DNA of 64,000 nt from Cryptomeria japonica (lineage: Eukaryota; Streptophyta; Pinopsida; Cupressales; Cupressaceae). This document shows positions 12,144 to 24,264 of the stretch, in pieces. Numbering within the stretch: position 1 is the first letter of the stretch; each line of letters begins with the position of its first letter. Below the pieces are notes generated by a model that was given only the letters and a program-made list of their open reading frames with translations, ran no database searches and was not told the origin of the DNA. The stretch spans positions 809,509,069 through 809,573,068 of the forward strand of contig NC_081414.1 of the NCBI RefSeq assembly GCF_030272615.1, written 5' to 3'. Made by a program: the position numbers and the translations under genes.

Positions 12144-13859
12144 GCGGTCATATGAACACTACGTGCATATGCAAGCTAAAGTACAGAAAAGTAAACATTA
12201 TTTGAAAAAGGATATATCCATAAGTCTGACGAACGAAGCCCCTAGCGGTATCTGCAGTACACAATTAGGAACCACACCCTACAAAACACACGTTAGATCA
12301 CAAAATCACCTAATGCTTACTAAGGAAGGTGATGAAAATTCGAGGGTAGCTATATGCCCCCCCCTGTTTCGGCTTGCTAATTTTAGTGAGTTGAAACAGG
12401 GTATCATGTTTACCACTTCGAATTGTTAAAGAAAATTGATGACAAATGCTCACAAGAAGATTTGATATGAGATCAAAAACTAATGGAGAATCATTTGGTA
12501 AGAAAGAGGACTAAATCTCAATTCCAACACAACAAAGAGTGTGAAGATTTGAGAGTTCTCTAACACAAGATGAAGGATGTAAATAGAAACAAAATGCAAA
12601 GAGAAGAAAAGAAAGGAAAAAGGCATGAATACACACATTGGTGATCCATGAGAAGAATACTGAGAGAGAAAACATGGACTTCTCACCCCTAGATCTTTTC
12701 TAGGTGATCCATGGGAAAAAGGACATGGAAAACTAGCCCCTAGAGTCTGTCTAGGTGATCCATGTAAGGGAGGAGAGTGAGAAAGTCTAGCCTTATGCCG
12801 CTAGTTCCACTCAACCTTGTGCATGTGTGTGTAAGTGAGGTTAGAAGCACCTCATAGGAGTCTATGCCCGAGTATGCTACAACCTGTATATGTATAGTAA
12901 AAAAAGCATGACATCTCGCTCTAAGAGTCTGTGCTCTAGTTCCGAGAATGACCCATTGCTCAAAAAGTGTAATGTTTATGTCATAAGTAAAGTAGAACAA
13001 GGATACCTACCTTCATCACAAAAGAAGATACCCCAAAAATGCAACAATGTCATAGATCCAAGCAAGAGAGTTTTTTTACTCTTTAAGCAAGGATAAAATA
13101 GTTGAAAAGGGATATCTTGTAGTATGTGTAAAGGAGATCCTTAGAGGAGAAGAGATCTTTGTACAAAAGACACCTATCCCCGAGAGGAATTGTCTTAGAC
13201 AAATATAACATCTTCTAGAATAAGACAAAGAAGAGAATAAGAATGCAATACCTTCTTTCGCGAGGTGAAAGTGATTCTTAATGAAGGATGACGCTCTTTT
13301 TAACCCAATTGGGAGAGTGAATTCATTATGGATGTATTTTACCAAGTGCAAAAGAGGTTGTAGTCAAGGACTTACACCTCTTGTAAGAGAGAATCCTTGA
13401 ACAAACAACAACAAATGTGTACAAGGCATAACATCAAGTAATAAAGTTCACACCATCCACGAAATAGGAAAAAGTGGATCCTTAGATAAAAAAATAAGGA
13501 AAGATCATTGCCTCCCAAGGATAAGGACAATGAGAAGGACTTACACAATCTTCTAGGGAGAGATTTAGACATAAGAAAAATGTACTACATACTCATATGA
13601 GTTCATGCAAGCAAGACATTAGTGTATGTAAAATGCTCCTTACAAGAAGTGGGTAGGATAAGAAAGAGGATACACATCTTCTCCCATATCTAGGAAAAGA
13701 GGATTCTAAAGAAAAGATGATAACATAGAAAATTAGGCTATTATGTTGCTTCAAAAAATATGATTGCACTTGAAATTGTACCATCATGAATGACAATGAG
13801 CCCCCAATAAATGAGCTACCAATGTCACATAATGATGAGCAACATAATAGCCATTAATG
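12144..13859 (-). other. 3' internal region of nested element, no gene
   Basis: No RT, RNase H or integrase motif is seen in any frame where these would be expected. 12650-12770 carries a short repeated phrase (CCCTAGATCTTTTCTAGGTGATCCATG and a variant about 60 bp on). The rest is A/G-rich on the plus strand with scattered AGAGGA words. Confidence 0.5.
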
Positions 13860-16800
13860 TTATTTAAAGACATGATAGATTGAATGAGGTATTTGAATAT
13901 GACATGCTGAATGCTCAACTATAAGTGAGATCAAAAACATGTATAAAGTGATAAAAATTGAAGAAGAAAAGTCACAAGAAATCTTAGAAGAGGGATGAGT
14001 GTAATTTATTAGAGCCTTATCCCTAGAGGAAAGGACTTTATGATGAATAGGAGAAAAAGATTCATAAGCAGATTTAGAAATTTGAGGGGAGTCATAAAGA
14101 GATTTGTTCATCGCCAAGATTTCCTTATGAGGGGAATGAGAGTTGATAGAAGTAGAAGATGATTTAGTTGAAGTGAGATCATCATCACTACTAAATATAG
14201 CATTCACACTGAGAGATGGTCTTTTAGATGCTTTGGTACGTTTGCAGGGATTATAGCCGAGTCCAAAGGCATAATTGTGAAAATTAGTCTCTAGAGGAAC
14301 TTTTATCCCTTGTTCATGAGCGCCACAACCATTTCCATGATACCCATGCTTAGCAAAAATGCGAAAACCACGACCATAACGATCAGCCATTTCAGGAAGA
14401 GAAGGTGGTTTTTCATAAGACAAAGAATCAAATCCTTCAGAATTAGAAGTGTGAGGAGAAGAAGTTTGAGAAGCGGCCACAAAATTATTGCTCATAGGTT
14501 CAAGTAAGACTGATTGATCTCTAGTGTCTTCCTTCTTTTTAACTTTAAGCTCTCTAGGAGGAACCCTATACTCACCTACAAAGGTGGGATTGAAATCAAG
14601 AGATCCCCAATCGTCTTCTGCGAGAACCTTCTCAGGATCAAAAGCCTTTTCATGTGTAGATTCAGGTTGAGAAGAATCTTCTTCAGGAACTTTAGACTCA
14701 TCCAAAGAATTTTGATTATCAGAGGGTAATGATTCATCCATAGGTATCTTGTTTAACGAGTCATCACTAGAAGAGGAAGGCTTAGAAGAACTCCCTTTGG
14801 AAGTAGATGTTTGCAAACAAGCCTAAAGATTAGTATCACCTATCAAGGTATATGTCTTATTGTTATAAATAAATTTAACTTGTCTATGCAATGTAGAGGG
14901 GACAGCTTGCATACTGTGAATCCAAGGTCTCCCTAATAACAAGTTGTATGTTAGATTTCTCGACATAACATGGATAGGAGTAGGCAAAGTAACAGGTCCC
15001 ACTGTGATGGGTAAAGTGATAATACCTAATGAAGACTTAGCCACATTATCAAAGCCTCAAATGGGACGAGAGTCAGGCTCAATAAGGGATGTATCCACAT
15101 TCATCTTATGCAATAGATTAATGCTACACACATTAAGGCCAGAACCATTATCTACCAGTGTTCGTCTTATAGCAGTGTCATTTATGATAACCACAATCAT
15201 CAAGGGATGATATTGATGTTGAATTTCACTAGTAGGCAACTCATCTTGAGTAAACACAATTTGAGCTTTAGGATTCATCATAGAGTTAACCAAAGACACT
15301 ATATTACTTGATGTATTAGGTGGAGGAACATTCAAATCTTTCAAGGCACCTTGTAACATTCCATGATGAGCGGAAGAAGTTTGGATCAAATACCAAAGGG
15401 ATATCTTAGCAGGGGTAGCTTTAAGTTGTTCTATGAGATCATATTCCTTACAAAGAACTTGTGAAATACGTGGAGCTTGAGGAAGAATAGGTTGGGAAGG
15501 AGGAAGTGAAGTTGGGATAACTGGAGGAGGATTAGGTTGCCTATTGTTTCTAGTATTATAAGTATGGGCAACCGCATGATAACTCTCTCTAGTCAATTGC
15601 TTAGCATACTCATAAGGGCTCTTAGAGGAATAACCTCCTTGCACAGTAATAATAGGTTTCTTAGGAGTGCAAAAAGAATCATTAGCATAACCACCTTGAA
15701 CCACTAAGATAGGCTTATTTAAAGGTTGAGAATTTTGAGAAGGACAAGCACCTTGGATAGTGAAGAGAGGTTTGTTAGGTGTTTCATTCACATGTATCAA
15801 ATTAATTGAGGATGGTTTAGGAGAATGAACAAAAGTGTTGGAAGAATTGTTGATAGTCTTCTCTTGCACTAAAATATCATCACGGATTAAATCAATTTTA
15901 GGAGAGAGACAAGGGGTAGGCATTGATGTTCTAGTAGGCAGAGTAATACTAGGAAAGGTCATATCATCCTCTATCATCAAAGGATCTACATGGGGAATAA
16001 ACTCTCTAGGAGAAGGATCAAAATTACTCTCTAAAGTCTCACTTTTGAGAGGGAGATCTTTGAAAGAGATGTTAACCATCTTTCTTTGAACTAGGGTATC
16101 CTTATGAGTAGAACCAAGTTGAGGAGAGGGAGAATAATTGAGATTCAAGGAAGGTGAGAAACTATCAAGGGAGTTTTCAATCTTGATTTCATCCCCTTTG
16201 GCCAGGGTTCTCTCATGGGATAGAGAATAATCTACACCTTCTTCTAATGGTTCATCCCAAATAGTGAAGTTGTTGAAAGGAATGTTTGAAGTATTGTCAA
16301 TTTCAGGAGAGGAGATAACATTGTTTATTAATTCCTCATCCTTAGGAGGGAGAGCATCAATAGATGTGTTAAACTCATCCTCTTTCCTCAAAATATTTTC
16401 AATATGATCTTTATGGGAGAGAGAATTAAGGAAATTGCTTATTATTTCATCTTCCTTCTCTAAGGGATGCTTATGGGTAAGACCAACTTTAGGAGAAGGG
16501 TAAGCATTTATCATTAATTCATCGTCTCTAGTGGGAATTTTGTTGGAAAAGGAAATGCCATCACTAGGAAATGTAGGGATAATGTCATCTTCTTGCACAA
16601 AAGGATCCTCATGAAGGGAGTGTTTTTTAGGAGACACAAAGGCATCAAGGGCATCATCCAACAAAGCATGATCATATCTATTAAAAGGCTTATCTTTTGA
16701 TTCAAAAGGAGATATCTCTTCATAGAGGGGATCATTGAAAACAACCATGTTACTAGATTTAGTGGAAGAGCTGATAGGAATGTACCCTTGAGAGGAATCA

Positions 16801-16964
16801 TTCGACTTATCTTTCTCATCACAACGAAATGGCATAGTAACAATGTTTATGAGTTTTTGGTAAAATGAAGGTTTGGTATATTTAGGTTTCAAAAATTCAT
16901 CTAAAGCTTCATCTAGCTCATAATCATCACAAATATGAACATCTTGCAAATAAAAATCTGACAT
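13860..16964 (-). pseudogene. Ty3-type retroelement protein: N-terminal unknown region + retropepsin + G-patch, two in-frame stops
   Basis: One 1035-codon frame on the minus strand, broken only by TGA at 15057-15059 and TAG at 14823-14825. The segments 16964-15057, 15056-14823 and 14822-13860 are collinear. The first ~500 residues are acidic, rich in Asp/Glu/Ser/Pro, with degenerate repeats (LxHKDxLxxEDExIxN...) and no CCHC knuckle. Near residue 605 comes VDNGSGLNVC, the active-site Asp loop of plant Ty3 retropepsins. The second half-site region follows: ITLPITVGP...YNLLLGRPWIH...VKF. After the second stop come about 145 Ser-rich residues and a G-patch (14230-14385; GYHGNGCGAHEQGIKVPL...FGLGY), which in several plant Ty3 elements follows the protease. 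No RT follows. An RNA-binding or processing role for the G-patch is inference. Confidence 0.85.
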
Positions 16965-17131
16965 TTTGAAATTGCATAAAATTTAAACACACAATGCAAA
17001 GAAACACACTTTTTTTTTTTTTTTTTTTCTTTTTAATGAAAATGAAATGAAAACACACTAAATCTAGATCTAGATCTAACAAATGCAATGCAAGAGGAAG
17101 CAATGATAGATTCACGTCGGTTTCACCAAAA
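16965..17131 (-). promoter_or_regulatory. 5' leader and primer-binding site of nested element
   Basis: The minus-strand leader is short. A T-run (plus strand) lies at about 17010-17028. The primer-binding site is 17109-17128, reading TGGTGAAACCGACGTGAATC on the minus strand, three bases inside the LTR. The tRNA is not assigned. Confidence 0.65.
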
Positions 17132-18772
17132 TGTGTGGGAGAAAAAGTGACACTAAGCAAACATGCCCTAATCTCACTTTCAATCACACATTTGTGGAAT
17201 ACGAAAGAGCCTAGAGGTATCACACAATTGGCTACTTCTTTTTGTGGAAGAGAGAGCCACGGGCTACCTATTAGGATTTATATTCCTTTGTTGTAATTGA
17301 AAGATAAAATGATGCAAGTTCAATCCCTAACCCCAAAGTGCAAGTATGAACCAATAACGAGATTACAAAATTGAACTTAAATAATGGAAAGCTGTAAACA
17401 CAAGGACAAAAAAAGAATGCAAATGCATACCCGGAGTCAAAATCTGAGTGAAAATGTTCGGGACGGGGGCGTGGGTGCCACTGTCCTAATTCTGCCCCTG
17501 AAACTGCTCCGGAAACTGTTGTTTTGCACTCTGGAAAAGCTGTCAAAAATGCTGAAAATGCTGTCTGTCAGGAGGACCAGGGCGCCCAGCGCCCCTGTCC
17601 CAGGGACCAGGGCGCCCCACGCCCCTGTCCTGGTCTTTTTCTCTGAAACTTGGTGTGGAGTGCTGTCTCGGTCTGCTTCTCCCGGATCTGCAACTTGCGA
17701 CGTCGTCCGAATTCCGAAACCTGCACTTATATCTGAAAAGGGTATGGTGGGCGGCTATATAGGGTTTTGCCTTAGTCAAACCCCCGCTTTGGTGATTTCC
17801 ACCTCCACAAATAGCCAAGTTGTATTGTAAAAGTAATGTGTGTGCAGACCTTGTGTGTGTGCAAGATCCTAAAATGCAAGCAAGCAAACTAGAGCAACCT
17901 AGAAACTAAACCCTAATTGCTTGTAAATGATAATGTAAATGCTCTAAATCAAGATGCAAAGTGATCTAAAGCATGAATACAAATGATATGTTGAAGCTTA
18001 TGCAAAGACAGGAAAACAACATGAAATCATACCCAACCCCAAGGGAGGGGTACAAGCTAATCTTCAATCGGTAATCTCCTATTGTTCTTCAATGTCTTCC
18101 AAGCCCTAAATGGATGAATGAAATTGATAAATGCTTGATAGAGCGATGTTGAATGTTGTTGAAGTCTTCAAAGATCTGCTCTTTCGCTGCATAGAAGGTC
18201 CTTGAAAGCCAAAAATCCGATCCTTTCAAATGAAGAAAGAGAGCTCTTATATATGAAACCCTAGGTCTTAATTTCAACTTTTGGCCGACCTAGAGATTGA
18301 ATCTCCCGCCAATTTCTTGGGGTTAAGCTTTATTTTATGATTGGATCGCGCTCCTAAAATTTCGGGAAAAATGTCCGGGACCATGTGTACTCCGGGCGCC
18401 ATGGTCCCGACAACTTTTCACCAAATTTTCAGGGCCGTCGGATATGATGATTTTAGAGAGAATCCCGAAGTTACAGGTGATTTCGAGATGTTTTGACCCC
18501 CGAAATCAAGCCCCCAAGTTCAAAATAGGACCTAATTAGGGTTTTTGATTAAATGATGTATTGGAGGAATAAATTGAAAGGGGCACACTTTAATGAAAGG
18601 GCCCAACTTTATGATATGGGAGATGATAAAATAGAACCTTAGACCTAATTAATTTGATTAATTAAGTGCTAAAGGGGAAATGCAATGCAAATGCAAAATG
18701 CGCCAAGGCGGGTGCTAAACTAGGTGTGAAATTGTACCACCCTAGCAAGTGCGTACAATTTATGACGCTACA
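17132..18772 (-). repeat. 5' LTR of nested element (right copy)
   Basis: 1641 bp, nearly identical to 10485-12127. The main difference is inside the GC island (about 17570-17640), where the doubled CCAGGGCGCCC unit is rearranged. The second dyad (GGGACCATG...CATGGTCCC) is at about 18375-18410. Confidence 0.93.
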
Positions 18773-18777
18773 AACAC

Positions 18778-19660
18778 TTATTTAGATGGTGCAAAATGTT
18801 GTGACAATCTTACATATCACCTCTTTGCAAATGGAAACCTCTATGCTTGGGGGTAAAGTTCATCCACTCTATTGTTACTTCACTTCATCCATATCCTCTA
18901 ATCCATATCCCTTATCCTATCTATTAATATCTTCTATCATCCAATTCTTTCTACAATCTTTCTTCGCTATCTTGTCTATTCATATCTTCTATCATCCAAT
19001 TCTTTCTACAATCTTGCTTCACTCTAATCCATATCCCTTATCCTATCTATTCATATCTTCCATCATCCAATTATTTCTACAATCCTGCTTCACCCTAATC
19101 CATATCCCTCATCCTATCTATTCATATCTTCTATCATCTAGTTCTTTCTACAATCTTGCTTCGCTATCCTATCTATTCATCTCTTCTATCATCCAGTGCT
19201 TTCTACAATCTTTCTTCAATTTATCTATACCATCTAACCTATCTATTCATTGCTTCTATCATCCAGTTCTTTCTACAATCTTGCTTCACTCTAATCCATA
19301 TCCCTTATCCTATCTATTCATCTCTGCTATCATCCAGTGCTATCTATGATCTTGCTTCACTTTATTAATATCCTCTAATCCATATCCCTTATCCTATCTA
19401 TTCATTGCTTCTATCATCCCATGCTATCTATGATCTTTCTTCACCTCATCCATATCCTCTAATCCATATCCCTTATCCTATCTATTAATTTCTTCCATCA
19501 TCCAATGCTATCCATATCCTATCTCTATCCATATCCCCTTTTCCATCCTTGATCTTGATCAAAACTATGGGCAAAAAAATCAATTTCTACCTCAACGGTT
19601 CAATCATCCATTCCTTGTCTTGCTATACATGTTGGGGCAACCAAATACATCTTTCTTCTA
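18778..19660 (+). repeat. Pyrimidine-rich minisatellite of the outer element
   Basis: Between about 18885 and 19545 a degenerate unit of about 55-80 bp (TTCTATCATCCAATTCTTTCTACAATC and CCATATCCCTTATCCTATC words) is repeated roughly nine times. The open frames over it are by-products of the repeat. No gene. Confidence 0.85.
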
Positions 19661-19850
19661 ATCCAAAAAAATAAAAAAAATAAAAAAAATCAAAATATCC
19701 AAAACATCAAAAAATCAAAATATCCAAAAAATAAAAAAAATTGAAATATCCAAAAACTCAAAAAAATCAAAATATCCAAAAACTCAAAAATATCAAAATA
19801 TCCAAAAACTAAAAATCGACAAAATCAAATCAAAAATCAAAAATCAAAAA
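19661..19850 (+). repeat. A-rich tandem repeat
   Basis: About ten copies of a 17-25 bp unit, AAAAATCAAAATATCCAAAA. Confidence 0.85.
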
Positions 19851-19939
19851 AATGAAAGCATGGACCATCCATCAAATCACATCAAAAACAAGCAAACTCT
19901 CAAAAGTTTGCAATCAAACTGATCACATGTCTTGTTAAA

Positions 19940-20220
19940 TAATTCATTACTCGCAATCAACATCAACATCAACATCAAACATGTCTTATACAGGGATAGG
20001 TACACTCAAAACCAGACAGATCAGTCTTATATGGGGTACTCACTCTTTAAAACCAGGCATTCTTATCAATCATTGAGTCTTGATAATCAATCCATCTATC
20101 AACATCAACATCAACATGTCTTATACAGAGATAGGTACACTCGAAACCAGACAGATCAGTCTTATATGGGGTACTCACTCTTTGAAACTAGACATTCTTA
20201 TCAATCATCAAGAAAATAAA
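19940..20220 (+). repeat. Two-copy tandem repeat of about 130 bp
   Basis: Each copy carries a CATCAACATCAACAT tract, TGTCTTATACAG, AGGTACACTC, AAACCAGACAGATCAGTC and GGGGTACTCACTCTTT. The words TCTTATACAG and AAACCAGA link it to the array at 21526-21855. Confidence 0.85.
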
Positions 20221-21525
20221 AACAATGACATAGATCAGTATGACTGTTGGATTTTGTTCTAAGTTAGCCTTATCTTTATCAATTGATGGCAGTACACGTT
20301 TCAAGTCATATTGTACATATCATATCCACCCATCTGAGACATCACCAGAAATTCACAAAATGCTTATTAATCCTGGACATACTTAGCATAGTCACTGTCC
20401 TTGATTTATCTGAATCAGTTATCCAAATCATATCCCACCATGGCTTAGTGATCAGTGTACATATCCATATCGAAGTAGTATCAGTAGCAAGGGGCAAAAT
20501 CCTGACCTCGTTGGGGGCATTTCGCCTTCAAGATTTTCAACATCAGACCAAACATGTAGCAAGACAACAAGGATCAGAACAACCAACAAATGACAAACGA
20601 CAATGCAAGAAAGCTAGACATCATAGACTTAAATTGACTTCAACTAAACAAAGATCTATTTGCAAGATGTTTTAATTGACAAGAATACATTCCAAATAGC
20701 ATGCATGCTTACTTATGGTTGTTAGTTTTTGCTTATCATATCTCCTAAGTGACTCAAGGATGTGCCAATGACTAGAGAAGCAAGGAAGGAATGTGATATT
20801 TTATTTGTCTTCTATCTGTGAGTGAAGTCTTTAACCATGCAAATTTGTCCTACAAAGCAATCAGGTGGCATATCATTGAGGACATTTCGGATTTGTATGG
20901 GACAAAGGTTAACTCTTGTCTGTTTACGCAAGCCACACTCAGGTCATCTTGGTTCAATTATACCTCGATGCTTGTGTCATCTTGCAATATCAAAATCCAT
21001 GTAAGTTATACTCAGGTCATTATGGTTCAATTATACCATGATGCTTGTATCAACTTTCAACAAATCAAGGCTCGATGATGAAAACAAAGGAAGCATTGGC
21101 ACTTTGATCACAATAGATGGCAACATTGAGAACGAGAATGCATATTAGGCTTTGTATTAGCTGCACATCATTATCATCTTAATCTTGCATTAGGTTGCAT
21201 ATCATTTTAATCTTGCATTAGTATCATTTCCTTATCATTATCATTATCATAAACATGTCACATCTCATAAATCAATGCAATGCATCATCACATTTTCGTT
21301 CATCTCATCATGAATCATACATTCGCGTCATAATCAAGATCAAGAGCATTTATCTAAGAATCACATCATCCTCATAAAATCTCATATCGAAACATAATGC
21401 ATATCATTCATCATTGCATCCCTCACATGCATATCTATCACATCATCATGAAATCTTTCTTCACTTTCATATCTTCATCATTCTTCCAAACTATCTTCTA
21501 TCATTCTTCCAAACTATCTTCTATC
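20221..21525. other. Outer-element 3' region, no gene
   Basis: Several short open frames but no recognisable domain. A local duplication, GTATACCTCGATGCTTGTGTCA-like, lies at about 20960 and 21035. 21170-21460 is rich in CATCAT/TTATCAT simple sequence. Confidence 0.5.
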
Positions 21526-21855
21526 ATGTCTTATATAGGATATATCGTTCCTGAAACCAGATGTGTTGATCAGCTCTTATACAGGATATATCATTCCTGA
21601 AACCAATTTTTTTGATCAGCTCTTATATAGGATATATCGTTCCTAAAACCAGGCATTTTGATCAGTCTTATACAGGATATATCGTTCCTGAAACCAGATG
21701 CTTGATCATCCATGTCTTATACAGGCGGTATCATTCCTGAAACCAGATGCTCGATCATCCATGTCTTATATACAGGCGGTATCATTCCTGAAACCAGACG
21801 CTCGATCATCCATGTCTTATACAAGAGGTGTCATACCTGAAACTAGACTTGATCT
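21526..21855 (+). repeat. Tandem repeat array upstream of the 3' LTR
   Basis: Seven units of about 40-55 bp, each containing TCTTATACAGG, a (T/C)(A/G)TATC(G/A)TTCCTGAAACCAGA core and TTGATCA. Tandem arrays in the 3' untranslated region are known for plant Ty3 elements of the Tat lineage. A diverged word, ATTCCTGAAACCAAACATC, occurs again at about 31770 in another element. Confidence 0.9.
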
Positions 21856-22178
21856 TAATCTGATCAATCTTAATCTTAATCCAATCAATCTAATCAATCT
21901 TATCAAACTCATGCATGTCATCACTATCCACTCTTCTATCTTTCAAATATCATTCTTCTTCTTTCGAAAGATCATTCATGCCTTTTGTGCACAAACGATC
22001 TCCCGAGGGGGCATTATCATATCAAATCTCGACATCAATTTCATATTAGTTTCATATCAAATCAATTCTTCATATCTGGGGCATCATATCGACTTTTCAT
22101 ATCAATTCAATTTTTCATATCCACAACATCATATCCGACAAATTTTCTTTGAATCAACATGTGGTCACACGTTAACTC

Positions 22179-22192
22179 AAAGAGGGGAAAAA
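22179..22192 (+). promoter_or_regulatory. Polypurine tract of outer element
   Basis: AAAGAGGGGAAAAA directly abuts the TG of the 3' LTR, the expected plus-strand primer. Confidence 0.85.
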
Positions 22193-23584
22193 TGTAGACA
22201 CATAAAAGTTGCACAATGAATTAAATGAATTTTATTCATTTAATTATTCTTAAATCTTTTAATTAATTAAATTAAGATTTAATTAATATACCATTCTTCT
22301 ATCTAAGCCATTTAATTATATTCATATTTAATTAAATCCCCCTTCTAACCCATTTAATTAAATTTACATTTAATTAAAATCCCCCTTCTAGCCCATTTAA
22401 TTAAATTTACATTTAATTAAAATCCCCCCACTTGCAAAATCCTACAAATGCAAGTTGCAACCACAATTGAAATAAATTAATTTTATTTTAATTAAATTCT
22501 ATTTTCCCCACCCACTTGCATTTTCCTACATCTCCCACTTGCCTCTCTAAACCCCCTTCTAGATTCTTCTAATCCCTTCTAAATTAGCCTAACCCATCTA
22601 CTAAATATTGTCACATCCCTAAGCAAAGGGAAGTCACTTCTCAAACCCTCAAAGTCTTTGAAAACCATTAAAGGCTTTATGTCTTCAACAAGTTAACCTT
22701 GAAAGTCTTCCAAACCATTAATGGTTAACTCAACCTTCTTACATGGTTAGAGATTTTTTGCCTAACTCGACCTTCATCTAGCCCAAGAGTATCATCAAGC
22801 ATTCATTGCTTTGACCATGGTTATCCCTTTAACCTTTGCACAAGAGTTTATCCTTTGGGTAAAAGCTTTATCCAATGGATAACCTTAACCTAACCTTAAC
22901 CCTTACCTCCTAGGGTAACCATGAGGTCTTCTTAAGCATTTAATGCTTCTTACATCCCCTCTCAACCAGTCTTATGTTGACAATCGTCACCATTTCATTG
23001 GTGAGAATTGTGAACATGGATTGATTAACTTTCAATCCTGGCCCTTGATAAGATTATCCAATCTTGACCATCCATTGCCCTATAAACTCTATAAATAGAG
23101 CTCATTCCTTCTTCAAAATAAAGTCTTTGTGCATCAAACTTATAGTCTCATAACATTAAGCATATTATCTCTCTTTGATAGAATAGCATGTTAGATCATT
23201 TTGATAGCATTATAATCTTAGATATATCATGTTATTAGTATCATTTTCATACTAGTTTAAGCTTCATATCAATATCTTGCATCCTATCATCATCTAGTTT
23301 CATATCAAAATCATCACTAGGATCTTGGTTGCATTCCATTTAGATCTTAGAATCATTTAAATCTCGTTCTTTAGGTTGTCATCTTAAATAATCAAGTGCT
23401 CTTCCAAGCTGAGAGCCACCTTGAATCTTGAAGATCCTTGGAGATAGAGGAACATGGAACAATTTTAAGAGTTTAGATCTATTAACTTGCTTTGTTTGGA
23501 TTTCTAACCTCTAATGCAATGTTTCATGTGTGTGTTTGAATTGTTTTCTCCTCCTACAAGTTGACACCACATTTTTGACATACA
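22193..23584 (+). repeat. 3' LTR of outer element
   Basis: 1392 bp, matching 4151-5565, TATA box at 23090-23097. It is followed by the target-site copy GGTAT. Confidence 0.93.
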
Positions 23585-23679
23585 GGTATAAGGAGTTCAT
23601 AAATATTCATTTCTTTCTCTTCTCCTTGTTGTGCCACAACATTAATAGTAGGGTGTCTCCTCCCCTTCCTCAAGGATTG

Positions 23680-24264
23680 ATGTATGTCTTGTATAAGCAT
23701 GAATTTTCCAAGAGTTTGCATGGTAACTACTTGTTGGACATGAACCCTAACAATCCCAATAGCTTAGTTAAAATTGAATTTCTCAAAAGCACTCCCCACC
23801 CCCCAAAAAAACCCTCTTCTTCTGGCAAGAAAAAATGCAAAACTAGTAAAAATTCCCCTATGATAGATCATGATGTTGAACTACTCAAACTAACCATGGA
23901 GAAGTGCAATAGTTTTGTTGCTCGAATAGGCTACCCTAAGATTAGAAAGTTGAATTTTAAATCCTCTAACCCCAAGAGCCAAGTTATAGATGTTAATGAC
24001 CAAGACCGGGATTTATGTGAGGAAGAGAACAGGATGCATGGTTCTAGTAAGAAAGATTCTAGCCCAAGAGAAAGATGGTCAACTAGACTCGAGGAAAAGG
24101 ACAAAGAAAAAGAACAAGGGAAGTCTGAGAAAATTTATGATACCTCGTCAAAGGAGGAATACCTTCTAAAGGAAGAGGAGAATATAGAAGTTTTTTATTA
24201 TAAGGGAATTAGTGGACATGAGGAAAATTTTGAATATGAAGGGGGGAGAAAATGTCATTGTTGA
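23680..24264 (+). CDS. Charged ORF of the interrupted non-LTR insertion
   Basis: 194 codons from the ATG at 23680. The longer open frame starting in the LTR is an artefact of the insertion. The protein is hydrophilic, with a Lys/Ser-rich stretch (about residues 45-65) and a Glu/Lys-rich C-terminal half (EEKDKEKEQGKSEKIYD) likely to form coiled coil. I recognise no domain. By position it would be the ORF1-type protein of the element whose ends are 4125 and 25007. Beyond the stop, 24280-24740 keeps A/G-rich fragments that could be continuing coding sequence after decay. A 26-bp piece at about 24690-24715 is identical to part of the ORF at 27807-28364. Confidence 0.4.
   Translation: MYVLYKHEFSKSLHGNYLLDMNPNNPNSLVKIEFLKSTPHPPKKPSSSGKKKCKTSKNSPMIDHDVELLKLTMEKCNSFVARIGYPKIRKLNFKSSNPKSQVIDVNDQDRDLCEEENRMHGSSKKDSSPRERWSTRLEEKDKEKEQGKSEKIYDTSSKEEYLLKEEENIEVFYYKGISGHEENFEYEGGRKCHC

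Larger units (their letters stand above)
10485..18772 (-). mobile_element. Nested LTR retrotransposon (minus strand), Ty3-like, protease/G-patch only
   Basis: Direct LTRs at 10485-12127 and 17132-18772, ends TGTGTGGGAG...GCTACA on the plus strand, flanked by the 5-bp target-site duplication AACAC (10480-10484 and 18773-18777). Orientation is minus: a primer-binding-like site lies next to the right LTR and a polypurine tract next to the left LTR. The 5.0-kb interior encodes a retropepsin followed by a G-patch (16964-13860, with two stops) and nothing resembling RT, RNase H or integrase. It must therefore have moved with enzymes supplied in trans. The LTRs remain very similar. It is younger than the outer element because it sits inside it. 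Confidence 0.95.
4151..23584 (+). mobile_element. Outer LTR retrotransposon, non-autonomous, 19.4 kb including a nested element
   Basis: Two direct LTRs (4151-5565 and 22193-23584), both TGTAGACACA...GACATACA, flanked by the 5-bp target-site duplication GGTAT (4146-4150 and 23585-23589). There is a primer-binding-like site 5 nt after the left LTR and a polypurine tract right before the right LTR. The internal region, without the nested insertion, is about 8.3 kb. It contains only one substantial sense ORF (8887-9441), and no Gag zinc knuckle, protease, RT, RNase H or integrase is visible. Several tandem-repeat blocks lie near both ends. It fits a large non-autonomous Ty3-like derivative (LARD style). 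The LTRs differ by scattered substitutions and one indel of about 24 bp, so it is not brand new. Confidence 0.93.

Noticed and set aside
18786-19368. 187-codon ORF rich in Ser/Tyr/Ile/Leu
   Set aside because: By-product of the pyrimidine-rich minisatellite.
4151-23584. Autonomous Ty3 element reading
   Set aside because: No reverse transcriptase, RNase H or integrase motif is visible in any frame of the internal region.
23530-23679. Start of the 244-codon ORF inside the 3' LTR
   Set aside because: The frame crosses the LTR border and target duplication; only the part from 23680 can be original coding sequence.
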